64,000 bases of DNA from Hymenobacter sp. YIM 151858-1 (GTDB lineage: Bacteria > Bacteroidota > Bacteroidia > Cytophagales > Hymenobacteraceae): assembly GCF_025979705.1 (NCBI RefSeq), contig NZ_CP110137.1:94201-158200 (forward strand). The letters are read 5' to 3'. Shown piece after piece: positions 34,917 through 44,400 of the stretch. Position 1 is the stretch's first letter, and each line of letters begins with the position of its first letter. Under the pieces are notes generated by a model that searched no databases, was not told the origin of the DNA, and saw only the letters and a list, made by a program, of their open reading frames with translations. Made by a program: the position numbers and the translations under genes.

Positions 34917-35357
34917 CTAATGGACGGTGAAGATGCGTGATTTCCTTCGCTTCATGACGACTGTCACCCGCTGCTCAACGGTTGAGTCGGCACTGCTCCA
35001 TCGGTAGCGAATGTTTACGAGCGGGTGTTTGATGGCTCTGATCCGGGCGTACGTATACAGGTGCCGGCTGCTCGATTCAGGCAGTCGGATGGTATCGCCC
35101 TTGGAGACGATGGAAGGGTAAACTTCCAAGATCGTGAGGGCCCCGTTACTGCAGCCGGAGTCTTGCTTCACCCATAGCTCCAGCCCATCAGCGCGGTAGT
35201 AAGGATTATAACAGTCGATAGGAAGCGGGCATCCATGCAGGTAGATGACCTCATCTTCCTTGGAATTGCCAAGCGGTGTAAAGAGCCTGTTTACGGCACA
35301 ACCCGTCAACAAGCAGCACACAGCCAGCAAGCAGCACATAAACCGGGAAGTTGCCAA
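34917..35357 (-). CDS. Hypothetical lipoprotein
   Basis: Up to 146 aa from a TTG at 35357 (MATSRFMCCLLAVCCLLTGC, lipobox LTGC); an ATG at 35339 gives a shorter signal lacking the Arg. The mature part is beta-rich (EDEVIYLHGCPLPIDCYNPY; LYTYARIRAIKHPLVNIRYR) and ends basic. No family is recognised. A similar secreted protein gene lies just upstream on the same strand, so the pair is probably an operon. Confidence 0.68.
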   Translation of the reverse strand: MATSRFMCCLLAVCCLLTGCAVNRLFTPLGNSKEDEVIYLHGCPLPIDCYNPYYRADGLELWVKQDSGCSNGALTILEVYPSIVSKGDTIRLPESSSRHLYTYARIRAIKHPLVNIRYRWSSADSTVEQRVTVVMKRRKSRIFTVH

Positions 35358-35392
35358 AATAGAGGAAGGAAGAACAAGAGGAGGATGTCACA

Positions 35393-35986
35393 CTACCGAA
35401 GCTTGTACCGGTTCCCGATGGGCAGGTGCTGCTCCACGAGGGTGCTCCGGTTTGGTGCGGCGGTGCTTGCATAGACCAACTGCGCGTGAATGGTCACCGA
35501 CTTCGCCGTGGCGTCCAAGGTTCGCAAGAACAGGGCCGTGTTACGAGGGGTGCACACCAGGGCAAAGACCTGCTCGTCTTGCAGGTAAAGGGTTCTGTTC
35601 GTGTGCGGCGGAATCCGGGCGAGCGCCTGCGCCTCCGCTTCGGGGGCGTAGGCAGCCGAGTGCAGCGTGTCCGAGTAGGTGCGGTTCTGGTAGCGGTACG
35701 TGCACCAAAACCGGCTGCGTTTGAAATCGAGCACCAGGGTGTCGTCACTCCCGTTCGTCAGCCACAGCTGGGAGACAAAGTACGGGCTGGCGCAATGCGC
35801 TTGCTGCAATGCCTTTGCCGAGGCACAGCGAAATTCCGTGTCGGCATGCGCCACCTGAAGCGCAGCGGTGCCCGCCGCCAAGCACACGCCTGCGCAAGCG
35901 AATACCTGCCCGCAGGCAGTCAAGAGGGGGCTGATCACAGGAGCGGCAAGTAAGACGTACGACAACCTACGCGAACATAGTACCAC
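35393..35986 (-). CDS. Hypothetical exported protein
   Basis: A GTG at 35986 gives about 197 aa starting with an export signal (VLCSRRLSYVLLAAPVISPL, then LTACGQVF, a possible lipobox). A TTG at 36040 would extend it. The mature part contains FVSQLWLTNGSDDTLVLDFK, SRFWCTYRYQNRTYSDTLHS and HAQLVYASTAAPNRSTLVEQ, a beta-rich pattern. No family is recognised. Together with the lipoprotein gene 35 bp downstream it forms a two-gene leftward operon. Confidence 0.62.
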   Translation of the reverse strand: MVLCSRRLSYVLLAAPVISPLLTACGQVFACAGVCLAAGTAALQVAHADTEFRCASAKALQQAHCASPYFVSQLWLTNGSDDTLVLDFKRSRFWCTYRYQNRTYSDTLHSAAYAPEAEAQALARIPPHTNRTLYLQDEQVFALVCTPRNTALFLRTLDATAKSVTIHAQLVYASTAAPNRSTLVEQHLPIGNRYKLR

Positions 35987-36245
35987 TTTGCTCAGGCGCA
36001 AGCATGGCGCGCGCCTGGAGGAAGGATTGCCCGAGCACAACAGCTTGCACTAGACTTCACTTATGGGCCTGGGCTCACCGCCTGGGCAGGGACCTTCTTA
36101 CTTAAGAAATGACGCTACGGAACTTGGTGTCCGCTTCGCAAGGGTTATCGTACCTGATACGGGGCATATCGTGCCTCAGTGTTGCTTTCCCTGTGAAAGA
36201 ACTCCCCCGAAGAGTAGATTGCAAGGGTTTTTCTTTCCTTCTGGC

Positions 36246-36884
36246 ATGAGCCTCGTTGGCGTTCCAATAACCGATCAACTTAGCTGGCTGCCAGCGCCAC
36301 CAGACGCGGCACCTGGTACGCACGGTCTGCCCACGGGCTATGCGGCGTACGTCAAGCTGCTGCCGCCGTTGGGCATCGATCGTAGCATCCCCATTGCTGC
36401 CTACTCATTCGCCCGGAAAACGGCCGCGTAGCTGCAGGCGCGTGCGGCCTTTTGGAACGCCCACGGGATTCGCAACGGGCAACCGCCTGCGGACCGATTG
36501 GCGCGCATCACCTACCGGGAGGCGGCTGCGCTGGCCGGGCTGCCCTACAACGAGCACATCAGCGGGGATACCTTTTTGGCGCATTACGGGGAATGGCCCC
36601 CGCATCTAGGCAGCAGTGCGGCGATGGTCGAAGCCTTTGTGCAGGACGTGGTTCAAGTGCTGGGCCCGGGTACCGAGACGTATTTTCACGGCTCCGTCGA
36701 GCAGGGAAACTACCATTGGGGCGACGACGACTTTCCCGTGGACTGGCTGGAGCGGGGGGAGGCCGCTGACTTGGTGGCGGTGTACCGCCGAGAAGGCCAG
36801 CTTCCCACGTACACGTTTGCCGCCGACCATGCGTGGTGCCTGTTTCAAGGCGAGTGGGTGAATTGGCTAGCCGTTGGCTGTTAG
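36246..36884 (+). pseudogene. Hypothetical gene interrupted by an in-frame amber codon
   Basis: From the ATG at 36246 (MSLVGVPITDQLSWLPAPPD) one frame runs through a TAG at 36429-36431 and continues without a shift to 36884, 213 codons in all. The sequence after the stop is clearly coding (RITYREAAALAGLPYNEHIS; GDTFLAHYGEWPPHLG; HWGDDDFPVDWLERGE; TYTFAADHAWCLFQGEW). No family is recognised; the acidic, Trp-rich end resembles small SUKH/SMI1-like or immunity-type proteins only superficially. An internal ATG at 36498 could restart translation (MARITYREAA is read from a TTG-type codon there). Either a recent pseudogene or a shortened gene. Confidence 0.6.
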
Positions 36885-37187
36885 GATCCCGTGGCGCAGG
36901 CGCTGCTACAGCACTCGCAGTTGGAAGCCTTTTCCCTGCTTCCCTAGCCCTTCGCACAAGCCATATGCCTGCGCAGCAACATAGCTAGCTCCGGAAAAGT
37001 ACCAGTGCTTGTCCTGCGAACAATCAGGAAAGCAAAGGTACTTTCCCAAGGCGGGGTCTAGAACTACGATTATGTCAAGCGACGAAAGAAAGACGTAGGC
37101 CTTTCGACATTCCAGCTACTTTCACAAAAAAGTGCTGTATACCTGCTCGCGGCAACACGACGGAGTTGCTGGGTTCTCATCCGAATA

Positions 37188-37715
37188 ATGACGCTGACAA
37201 CAACCTACTTAAAAGAGCAAGTCCTGGCAGCTGACTGGGCTGCCGCCCGCCAGGCAGCCGCTGCATTGGTGCAACGCGGCGGGGCGGATATTTTCCAGTT
37301 TTTCCTGGCGCTGTTGGAGCAACCCAACGCGGAACTGCGCAATCAAGCGGCATTGGCCTTGCGGGACATTGGGGATCCGCAAGCCGTAGGGCCGCTGTTT
37401 CAAGCCATTCACAACCCTGCCAACCGGAACAACCGCGGCACGCTGGTGTATGCGCTCGAAAGGCTGGACTGCTCCCACTATGGGAAAGCATTGATCGAGC
37501 TGCTCTTCTACGGCAACTACGAGGTAAAATCCATGGCTTTGAAGGTGCTGGAAGCGCAGGCAATCGACTTCTCCCCCGCCGACTTGGAGTCCATCGAAGC
37601 CCAGTGGGAGCAGTTGCAGCGGCAACCGGAACTGTGTCCAGAGTACCCCTTGTGGAAAGAGGAACTGGAGGAAGTAATGGCGTATGTACGGGGCGCTACC
37701 GGAAGCGAACTTTAA
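37188..37715 (+). CDS. HEAT-repeat protein
   Basis: A 175-aa protein. At least three HEAT/PBS-lyase-like helical repeats are visible: ADIFQFFLALLEQPNAELRN, NQAALALRDIGDPQAVGPLF and GTLVYALERLDCSHYGKALI, then YEVKSMALKVLEAQ. HEAT solenoids bind other proteins. The partner is unknown. No signal peptide, so cytoplasmic. Monocistronic, and followed directly by the MITE. Confidence 0.78.
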   Translation: MTLTTTYLKEQVLAADWAAARQAAAALVQRGGADIFQFFLALLEQPNAELRNQAALALRDIGDPQAVGPLFQAIHNPANRNNRGTLVYALERLDCSHYGKALIELLFYGNYEVKSMALKVLEAQAIDFSPADLESIEAQWEQLQRQPELCPEYPLWKEELEEVMAYVRGATGSEL

Positions 37716-37746
37716 GTCAACCTATACCGCTGGTTTCATAAGAGCC

Positions 37747-37897
37747 GTGGCTGTTGCAAAACCCCTAGCCGTAAATTCATAAGGTCATCTTGGCGACTAT
37801 TGAAGGTTACCAGGCTGGAGGAGGGCCGCTGGTGGGTAGTGGGTAAGGGCTCAACTAATCTGGGTTCAGCCTACTGCCAGACTTTTGCAACAGCCAC
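37747..37897. mobile_element. 151-bp MITE with perfect 15-bp ends and AGCC target duplication
   Basis: GTGGCTGTTGCAAAA (37747-37761) and its exact complement TTTTGCAACAGCCAC (37883-37897) bound a 151-bp non-coding segment. AGCC is duplicated immediately outside both ends (37743-37746 and 37898-37901). This is a non-autonomous element. The ends with core GGCTGTTGCAAAA resemble IS5-superfamily tips, and a 4-bp duplication fits that group; no transposase is present. A parent insertion sequence elsewhere in the genome is implied. Confidence 0.82.
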
Positions 37898-38020
37898 AGC
37901 CATTACCTTAAGCAACTTTTCCGCAAGGCACACTCGCTCAATTGGGGGCAGCATCCACCTTCTGTCCAACTAGAGAGAAGGGGAATTTTGCAAGCCTCCC
38001 ACTCAACAAACTGTAGCGGG

Positions 38021-38602
38021 TTAGGGCCACAGGGTTACCGGCATGTGGGCGGAACTCAGCGTGCCTGTCCATATAGGCACTTCTTTCGCGGTCCACATGC
38101 TATCCATGTCGGACAGCTTTTGCGGGGCACTGGTGTACACTGCCTGTAGCTTACAACGCAGACCGCCGTTTGCCGTGGGTTTCTCCAGCCGGGGCGAATG
38201 GGCCCAGATAGTAGGGTCAAAATCCACGTCAAAGAGGTAGAAGCCGCCGGGAGCGATGGTCACCGTAGAGGGAAAATCCTTATCCCACCCGCGGGGCTTT
38301 TTCGCCACACGTAGGGTGCGACCGTTGGGGTAAGTAACTATAAACGAGAGGCCGTAATACCCGAAGCTGTTCCACTCTTCAAACAAGGCCACGGGAGACG
38401 CCGATACGTTGGTCAGCAGCACGTGAAAATGCTTAGGGTGCGTAAAGCTGATCGTTGGCTCCTTGGAAAGGGAGCTGGAATACGTGGTAGGCACAATTTG
38501 CAAGGTTAGTCGTGCGCGGGATTGGGCCTGAACGGGCGGCAGCGCTACCAGTGCCCCCTGACCCCAACACATGAGCAGCGTCAACCAGTGCATGAAAACC
38601 AT
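38021..38602 (-). CDS. Hypothetical secreted protein
   Basis: A 193-aa protein with a signal peptide (MVFMHWLTLLMCWGQGALVA, cleavage near VQAQS). The mature part is a beta-sandwich-like domain (HFHVLLTNVSASPVALFEEW; YYGLSFIVTYPNGRTLRVAK; VTIAPGGFYLFDVDFDPTIW). The layout resembles periplasmic intracellular-proteinase-inhibitor-like or DUF-type domains. No catalytic motif. Leftward and alone. Confidence 0.72.
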   Translation of the reverse strand: MVFMHWLTLLMCWGQGALVALPPVQAQSRARLTLQIVPTTYSSSLSKEPTISFTHPKHFHVLLTNVSASPVALFEEWNSFGYYGLSFIVTYPNGRTLRVAKKPRGWDKDFPSTVTIAPGGFYLFDVDFDPTIWAHSPRLEKPTANGGLRCKLQAVYTSAPQKLSDMDSMWTAKEVPIWTGTLSSAHMPVTLWP

Positions 38603-38968
38603 AGGGGAAAGCTAGCCATAATTCATGTAAGCGGTAGTATCAGCTAACATCCGTTCAATAGGTGAAACTACGCTGGCGCAGCAGCGCCCCGTTGCTCCTA
38701 CTCAAGAAGTCCGCCGTACCAGTAGGTAAGTTTACCTAAATACATAGTCTTGCATCAAGGGTGGTTTATAAGAGCCAATATGTAAACGACACGTCTGCAG
38801 TACTAAGGGTTAAGCTTTGCGTATCAACTTCTGTACTCGTTTGACTTTAAATCAGCGCGTGTCACAGTATAAGCCGTGAAGGCCGAGCGGGGAAGAAGCG
38901 CTGGCTCCTCTGATGTGCACTTGCAGGCTTGCTATATTCGCCATTCGACTCACTTTTCCTGCCTGCTT
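38603..38968. other. AT-rich divergent intergenic region
   Basis: 366 bp between two divergent genes for exported proteins. It is AT-richer than its surroundings and should contain both promoters. No clear TAnnTTTG box at a suitable distance, no repeat and no gene were identified. Confidence 0.45.
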
Positions 38969-39805
38969 ATGCTGCGAGTTTGGGTGAGAGCACTGCCCTT
39001 TTTATGCCTGCTGGCGTTGGGTGCTTGCTCCCCGTCCTCGGCTCCGTCCTCCCCCTATGCCAACAACCTGGCTATTTCGGATGCCCAAGGCAAGCCACGC
39101 GATACGACGACCTTTTACTTCCCCGCAGCCGACTCGATGCCCGCGCCCAAGGCCCCGCGCCCCGAAGGGGTTGTTCTTGATGGACGGGAAGAGAATTGTG
39201 CCATGGAGTTGAAAATGGCCTCCCATTACTTAACCTATTTCGAGGCGCCGGTGCTGTCTAATTTCTATCTAGGCACGCCGATTTACCGGCTTCTCTGGCT
39301 GCGCTCGTTTCACCGGCCGGTGCTGCTGACGTTGCGTCGCACGGCTACGGGGGCGACGTTGCGCACGCAGGTATTGGATAAGCATCCCTTTTTCATTGAA
39401 CTCAGCGCGCGCAACCCGGACGAGTTGCCGGCGGACGCTTCGCCTAGCGAACGGGCAGCCGTCAAAGAGAATTATGAAAGGTTGATGGCGGACTCGGCCT
39501 TTCAAGCCCAAGTAGCCGCCGGCAAGCGGCGGGCTGTGCAAGTAAGGAGCGCCGAAACCACGCATTCGATCTCGCTGGCCCAGTACCAAGCCTTCGAACG
39601 GTTGCTTGCGCAAGCGCAGTTCCGGCAGCTGCCCAGCTGCAGCCCGTCGTGGGCAAACGATGGAGCCCGGTGGACCCTGGAAGCCCACCAAGCGGGCGCT
39701 TACCATATGGTAAGCAGGCAGAACCCCGATAAAAAGAGTGGTTTTCGCAAGGCATGTGAGTACCTGATTGAACGCAGCTCCGTTCGCGCAGAAGAAAGGT
39801 ATTAA
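38969..39805 (+). CDS. Hypothetical lipoprotein
   Basis: The ATG at 38969 (MLRVWVRALPFLCLLALGAC) gives 278 aa with a lipobox (LGAC). An upstream extension in the same frame lacks signal character. The mature protein starts with a Ser/Pro-rich linker and has charged helical parts (NYERLMADSAFQAQVAAGKR; SISLAQYQAFERLLAQAQFR). No family is recognised. It converges with the six-helix membrane-protein gene, with a 19-bp perfect hairpin between them. Confidence 0.72.
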   Translation: MLRVWVRALPFLCLLALGACSPSSAPSSPYANNLAISDAQGKPRDTTTFYFPAADSMPAPKAPRPEGVVLDGREENCAMELKMASHYLTYFEAPVLSNFYLGTPIYRLLWLRSFHRPVLLTLRRTATGATLRTQVLDKHPFFIELSARNPDELPADASPSERAAVKENYERLMADSAFQAQVAAGKRRAVQVRSAETTHSISLAQYQAFERLLAQAQFRQLPSCSPSWANDGARWTLEAHQAGAYHMVSRQNPDKKSGFRKACEYLIERSSVRAEERY

Positions 39806-39859
39806 CCTACCAGAAGCTTGTAGTCACCTGTGAGTAGAACCCGTTCAATGTTGTCACAG

Positions 39860-39902
39860 AAGTGGCATTACGTTAAGTAGGCAACTTAACGTAATGCCAC
39901 TT
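39860..39902. terminator. Perfect 19-bp hairpin between convergent genes
   Basis: AAGTGGCATTACGTTAAGT (39860-39878) and its exact complement (39884-39902) flank a 5-nt loop. It lies between the stops of two convergent genes, so a bidirectional terminator is likely, although no long T-tract follows on either strand. A miniature palindromic element is the alternative. Confidence 0.55.
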
Positions 39903-39936
39903 ATAAACCCAGAGTAAGATGGCACCTCGATTGTGT

Positions 39937-40533
39937 TCATGCCTGCTTAGGTAGCAGCTTGCTTAGGTTGAATGACATGACGAAGTACCACGCAAAATAG
40001 AGCAGCCAGGACACGGAGGAGATATAGCCCAAGTTGTCAAGCACCCATAAGCTGAGCACGTTCTCCGCCACGAGGTATAACGCCAAGGCTTGCGTGAAGT
40101 AGCGAAAGGCCGTCTTGCCCCCCATTTTACCAGCCAGAGGCAGCAGACCCACCGCCCCAAGCAACAGCGAAAGCGAGGAACGAGCGGCATTGTAGGCCAG
40201 TCCTTCGTTGGTTGCCTCGTAGGGCGCTACGGCTAGCGAAGCGTACAGCAGGGCGCTTGCCGTGAAAAGGGCATAGGCATAGGTCGGTACGGCTGTTCGC
40301 CCGGACTTCCACGCGCTGCCCCAGAACCCCAACAACAGCAGCCCAATGGGGAGGTAATTGGTCACGGCAATCAACCACCCGTGCTCCAGTCCGGCGATGT
40401 GCCAAGCCGCCGAGCTTAGCACCGGGGTTTGACTCGGCAAGCCCGGGTTTGCCAGTAGGTGGGATACGCTCGAAAGAACATGTAACGGCAGGATGGCACG
40501 AGCAGTCCACTTGGGGACGGGGCTGTTGTTCAC
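39937..40533 (-). CDS. Multi-pass membrane protein
   Basis: A 198-aa protein from a GTG at 40533 with about six transmembrane segments (WLIAVTNYLPIGLLLLGFWG; AYALFTASALLYASLAVAPY; SLSLLLGAVGLLPLAGKMGG; FTQALALYLVAENVLSLWVL; SSVSWLLYFAWYFVMSF). It resembles small Bacteroidota membrane proteins of unknown function. Monocistronic and leftward. Confidence 0.72.
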   Translation of the reverse strand: MNNSPVPKWTARAILPLHVLSSVSHLLANPGLPSQTPVLSSAAWHIAGLEHGWLIAVTNYLPIGLLLLGFWGSAWKSGRTAVPTYAYALFTASALLYASLAVAPYEATNEGLAYNAARSSLSLLLGAVGLLPLAGKMGGKTAFRYFTQALALYLVAENVLSLWVLDNLGYISSVSWLLYFAWYFVMSFNLSKLLPKQA

Positions 40534-40809
40534 GTTTAGCAGCAGTTAGGGCACGGATAAGCTCACAAAGTAATAGCAGGGCAGCGAGGGGTGTCGCGGA
40601 TAGATCTTATCCACAGCTTAGACAAAACCAAGTGGGCCAGCAGTTGCTAGTAAGAGCAGGCTCTTGGAATCCTTTCTTTACATAACGTTTAGTTCTGCGA
40701 CCCGCCTCGGAATAGTGGTGCTTTCACTCTTTCTCGTTTTCAAGTCTGGGAAATGCACTTTCCCGTTGCCGCTGCTAACGAAATGACTAATCACGCCACA
40801 TACTAGTAC

Positions 40810-41455
40810 TCACATACCAAGTCCCCTGCTTTGCCTGCGCTCAGGCTTCTTTGCCTGCTCGGGTTTCGATTCGGAAACCTCCGGCTGCTCCATCCGCTGC
40901 TCTTGGGTTAGCTGCCTACTTTGTTCGGTCGCCAACTGCCGCACCGCCTAGCGTTGCTGCTGCTCCTGCAGCGCCTGTGTCCGCAACGCCGCGCACTGCT
41001 CCGGGATGCCGTGCTGCATGATGTGGGCATACCGGAACGTCTCGCTCAGCGGCCGGTCGTAGCCGAACGCTTGGTCAAACGCCTGTTCTACCCGCTCCAA
41101 AAAACTGCTTGCGCTCGAAGCCGCCCGTTACAACGCCGCGTTGGGTAGCCTTGTGATTCGTCAGCGGACTTAGGTGGTACCAATTCAAGTCCTCGCGGCG
41201 GCTGACCAGGCCGTGCACGTGCGTCTGCTCGCCCTCCTCGGTCTGGCCCCGGGGCGCCTCGCCCAGCTGCACCGCCCGGTCCCGGGGGCCGCTCGTGGGC
41301 GCGCGCTCCGCCTTGGCAAAGCACACTAGGCAGCGGCCCACGATGCCCCTGCCTAAGTTGGCCGCGGTCGGGTTCGTCGCCGCCAGCGCAAAAGCCCGCA
41401 GCTGCGGGTTGCTGCTTACTAGTTCACGCCAAGGGTTCACCGGCCCTTCTGACTC
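40810..41455 (-). pseudogene. Decayed DUF5712-type mobilization protein (copy 1)
   Basis: Leftward the frame reads ATNPTAANLGRGIVGRCLVC, FAKAERAPTSG, GEQTHVHGLVSRREDLNWYH and LSPLTNHKATQRGVVTGGFE. The His-x-His-xx-Val-Ser-Arg core and following YHLSP are the pattern of the DUF5712 relaxase-like family. At an A6/T6 run (41099-41104) the frame shifts and continues ERVEQAFDQAFGYDRPLSET and FRYAHIMQHGIPEQCAALRT. A TAG at 40948-40950 interrupts the Gln-rich tail. The N-terminus is missing: the kinase gene ends 2 bp away. It is homologous to the fragment at 46917. Confidence 0.65.
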
Positions 41456-41456
41456 G

Positions 41457-44400
41457 TTACGTGATTGGTAAGCGTAGGCGGACAAAAGTACCGACTTGGG
41501 TCGCTGAGCCCGCTTCCATGTGTCCGCCCAGCAGCGCCACCCGGTCGCGGATGCTGCGCAGGCCCATACCGGCCTCGGCAGTGGTCTGGGCGGGAAAGCC
41601 CACGCCGTTGTCTTCCACGCGCAGCAGCACAAATCCCGGCACGGCTTCCAGCGTCAGGCTGGCTTCGCTAGCCTGCGCGTGCTTGACCACGTTCTGCGCC
41701 AGCTCCTGGGCGATGCGGTACAGGGCTATCTGCAGGGGCTGCGGCAGGGGGTGCGTTAATTCGCTTAGATCGACGTGGCAGTCGAAGCGGAGCGTGCGGC
41801 TGCCGAGCTTGCGGCAGATGTCCTGCAGCGCCGTGTCCAGGCCGAATTCGTTGAGCGCCAGGGGAACCAGCTCGTGGGAAATGGCTCGGGTTTGCCGGAT
41901 GGCCTCCGCCAACAGCTCTGCCGTGCGCTGCAGCGCGGGGGCGGCGGGCACTTGGTCGAGCTGCAGCTTGGTAGCGTACAGCGTCTGGCCCACGCCGTTG
42001 TGCAGGCTTTCGGCAATGCGCCCCCGCTCGGTTTCTTGGGCGGCTTGCACGGCTTCGAACAGGGCCTGCTGCCGGGTCAGGCGCAGGCGCAGGTTGTCGG
42101 CTTCAAGCCGCTGCAGCTCCGTAATGTCCAGGTCCACGCCCAGCACGCGCGCGGGCCGGCCCGTTTCGTCGGGCAGCACCACGGCCTTGACGCGGATGGT
42201 TTTCCCCGCCGCGCCGAGGCGCAGGCGCAGGGTTTCTTCCACGTCGCCGCTGCCCGCGGTGAGGCGGGCCACCAGCTGCTCGGCCCGCGCGCGGTCCTCG
42301 TCTACCGCGTAGGTAAGGTAAATGTCCGTCCCAACCGGCTGGCCCGGCGGCTTGCCGAAGAGGTGGTACATGCCGTCGGACCAGCGCATGGTGCCCGTGG
42401 CCAGGTCGTAGTCCCAGGAGCCCAGGCCGGCCACGGCTTCGGCCTGCTCCAGCAGGCGCAGGTTTTTTAGGCGCTCCTGCTCGGCGGTTTTGCGCTCGGT
42501 GATGTCGAGGTTGGTGGCCACCACGCCGTCGCCCAGCTTCACAAACTGGCAAGCAAACCATTTGTCGAAGCCTTCGTGGGGGTAAAAGTACTCCATGCCC
42601 TGGGGCTGGCCCGTTTCGATGGTTTGCACAATCAGGTCAAAAATGCCCACGCTGCGGATGCCGGGGTACTCCTGGGCGTAGAGCTTGCCCGCCAGGTCGG
42701 AGCGGCCGGTTTCGCGCTCCAGCTCTTTGCTCACCAGCCGCAGGCGGAAATCCCGGATGGCGCCGGCCTCGTCGCGCACGGCTTCCAGCACCGACATGGC
42801 AATCAGGTTGGTGTCGAACACGGTTTGGAGCAAATCCCGGCTTTCGCGCAGCTCGCGGGTGCGCCGGGCCACCTGCTGCTCCAGCTCGGCCAGGTGCCGG
42901 GCTTCGGTTTCGCGCAGGGCGGCTTCGGTGCGGCGGCGCTCGGTCACATCTCGCCAAAATACCGCCAGCGAGCCGTCGTCCATTGGATAGGCGCGCATTT
43001 CGAGCCAGCGCGCGCGGCCTTCTTCCCAGGCGTACTGATGCTCGAGCGACACCGGCTCGCGCTGGCGCATGGCTTGCTTGAGCAGGTGCCCGAGCTCCGA
43101 GCTTTCGCTTTCGGGATACACGTCCCAATGCAAGCGCCCGATGATTTCTCCGCGGGCGCGACCGTCCAGGCGAAGCGCTTCGCGGTTGTGTTCGAGAATG
43201 GTGAAGTCGGGCGCGAGCAGCCCGAAGCCCTCGCCCATGCCGTCGAGCACGCCCCGCAGCCGCGCTTCGCTTCCCTGCACCGCTTGCTGGGCGCGGTGGC
43301 GCTCGGTCACGTCGTTGACGTGGTGAATGATGGCCACCACCTCGCCGCGCTCGTTGAGCACCGGGGCGTTCACCGGGCTCCACCAGCGCTGCTCAAAGGT
43401 GCCGTCGGGCCGCGCAATGTCGTACTGCAAGTCTAGCAGGGTATCCGTCTGGCGGGTAGCCAGCACCCGCTCCAGCGAGGCGCGCAGGGTGCTGACGCCC
43501 GCAATGTCCGGGTCCGCGGGATTGTCCGGAAAAGCCTCCAACATTCCCTGGCCGACGAGCTCTTCCCGCGTGCGCATGGTAGCCCGCAGGTAGGCATCGT
43601 TGACCTCTACAATGGTAAAACGCGGCGCATCGGGCCGTAAGATGACGAAGGGCGCGGGCGAGGCCGCAAACAGGGAGGCAAATTTTACCTTGCTCTCGCG
43701 CAGGGCTGCTTCGGCTTTCGCTTTTTCGACCGCGGCCCACAGGCGTTCCGCTACGGTTTCGATGAGCTCGACTTCCGCTTGGGTCCAGGTGCGCGGCGTG
43801 GCCGAGACGGCGGCGAGCGACCAGACCACGGTCTTCGGGCCTTTGCGGACGCTGGCGCACACAAACGCCCGCAGGTTCACGGCGTGCAGCGAGGTGCGAT
43901 TCAACGCCGAAAACCGCGCGTCGCTCTCCGTATCGTGCACGACCAGCGTCTCGTCGGCAATCCGGACGACGGTTTCCGGGAAATCAGACATCCGGACTTC
44001 GCCCCCCAGGGAGGCCAAATGCGCCGCCCGCTGCTCTGACCGCACCAGGGCGCGGTCTTCAGCTGGGTACAACACGAACACGTACGCCCGGTCCAGCTGC
44101 AAGTACTCGGCCAGCAGCCGCACGCCGGTTTCCTCCATCATCTGCGCATCCCCCAGCGCGCGCAGCTCGTCGGAGAACTGCAGTAAAAACGCCTGCTGTC
44201 GCTCGCGCTCTTTGCGCTCGGTGATGTCGCGGAAGAAAACGGCCAGCTCCTCGCCCGGGCGCGGGTACACGCTCACGGCAAACCAGCGCGCCAGGCCCGC
44301 CGCATATTCCTCGAAGCGGGCCGGCTCGCCGCTGGCACTGATGGCCGCGTAGCGCGGCAGCCACCGCGCCAGATCGGCCGGCGGCAGCACGGCTGACAGC

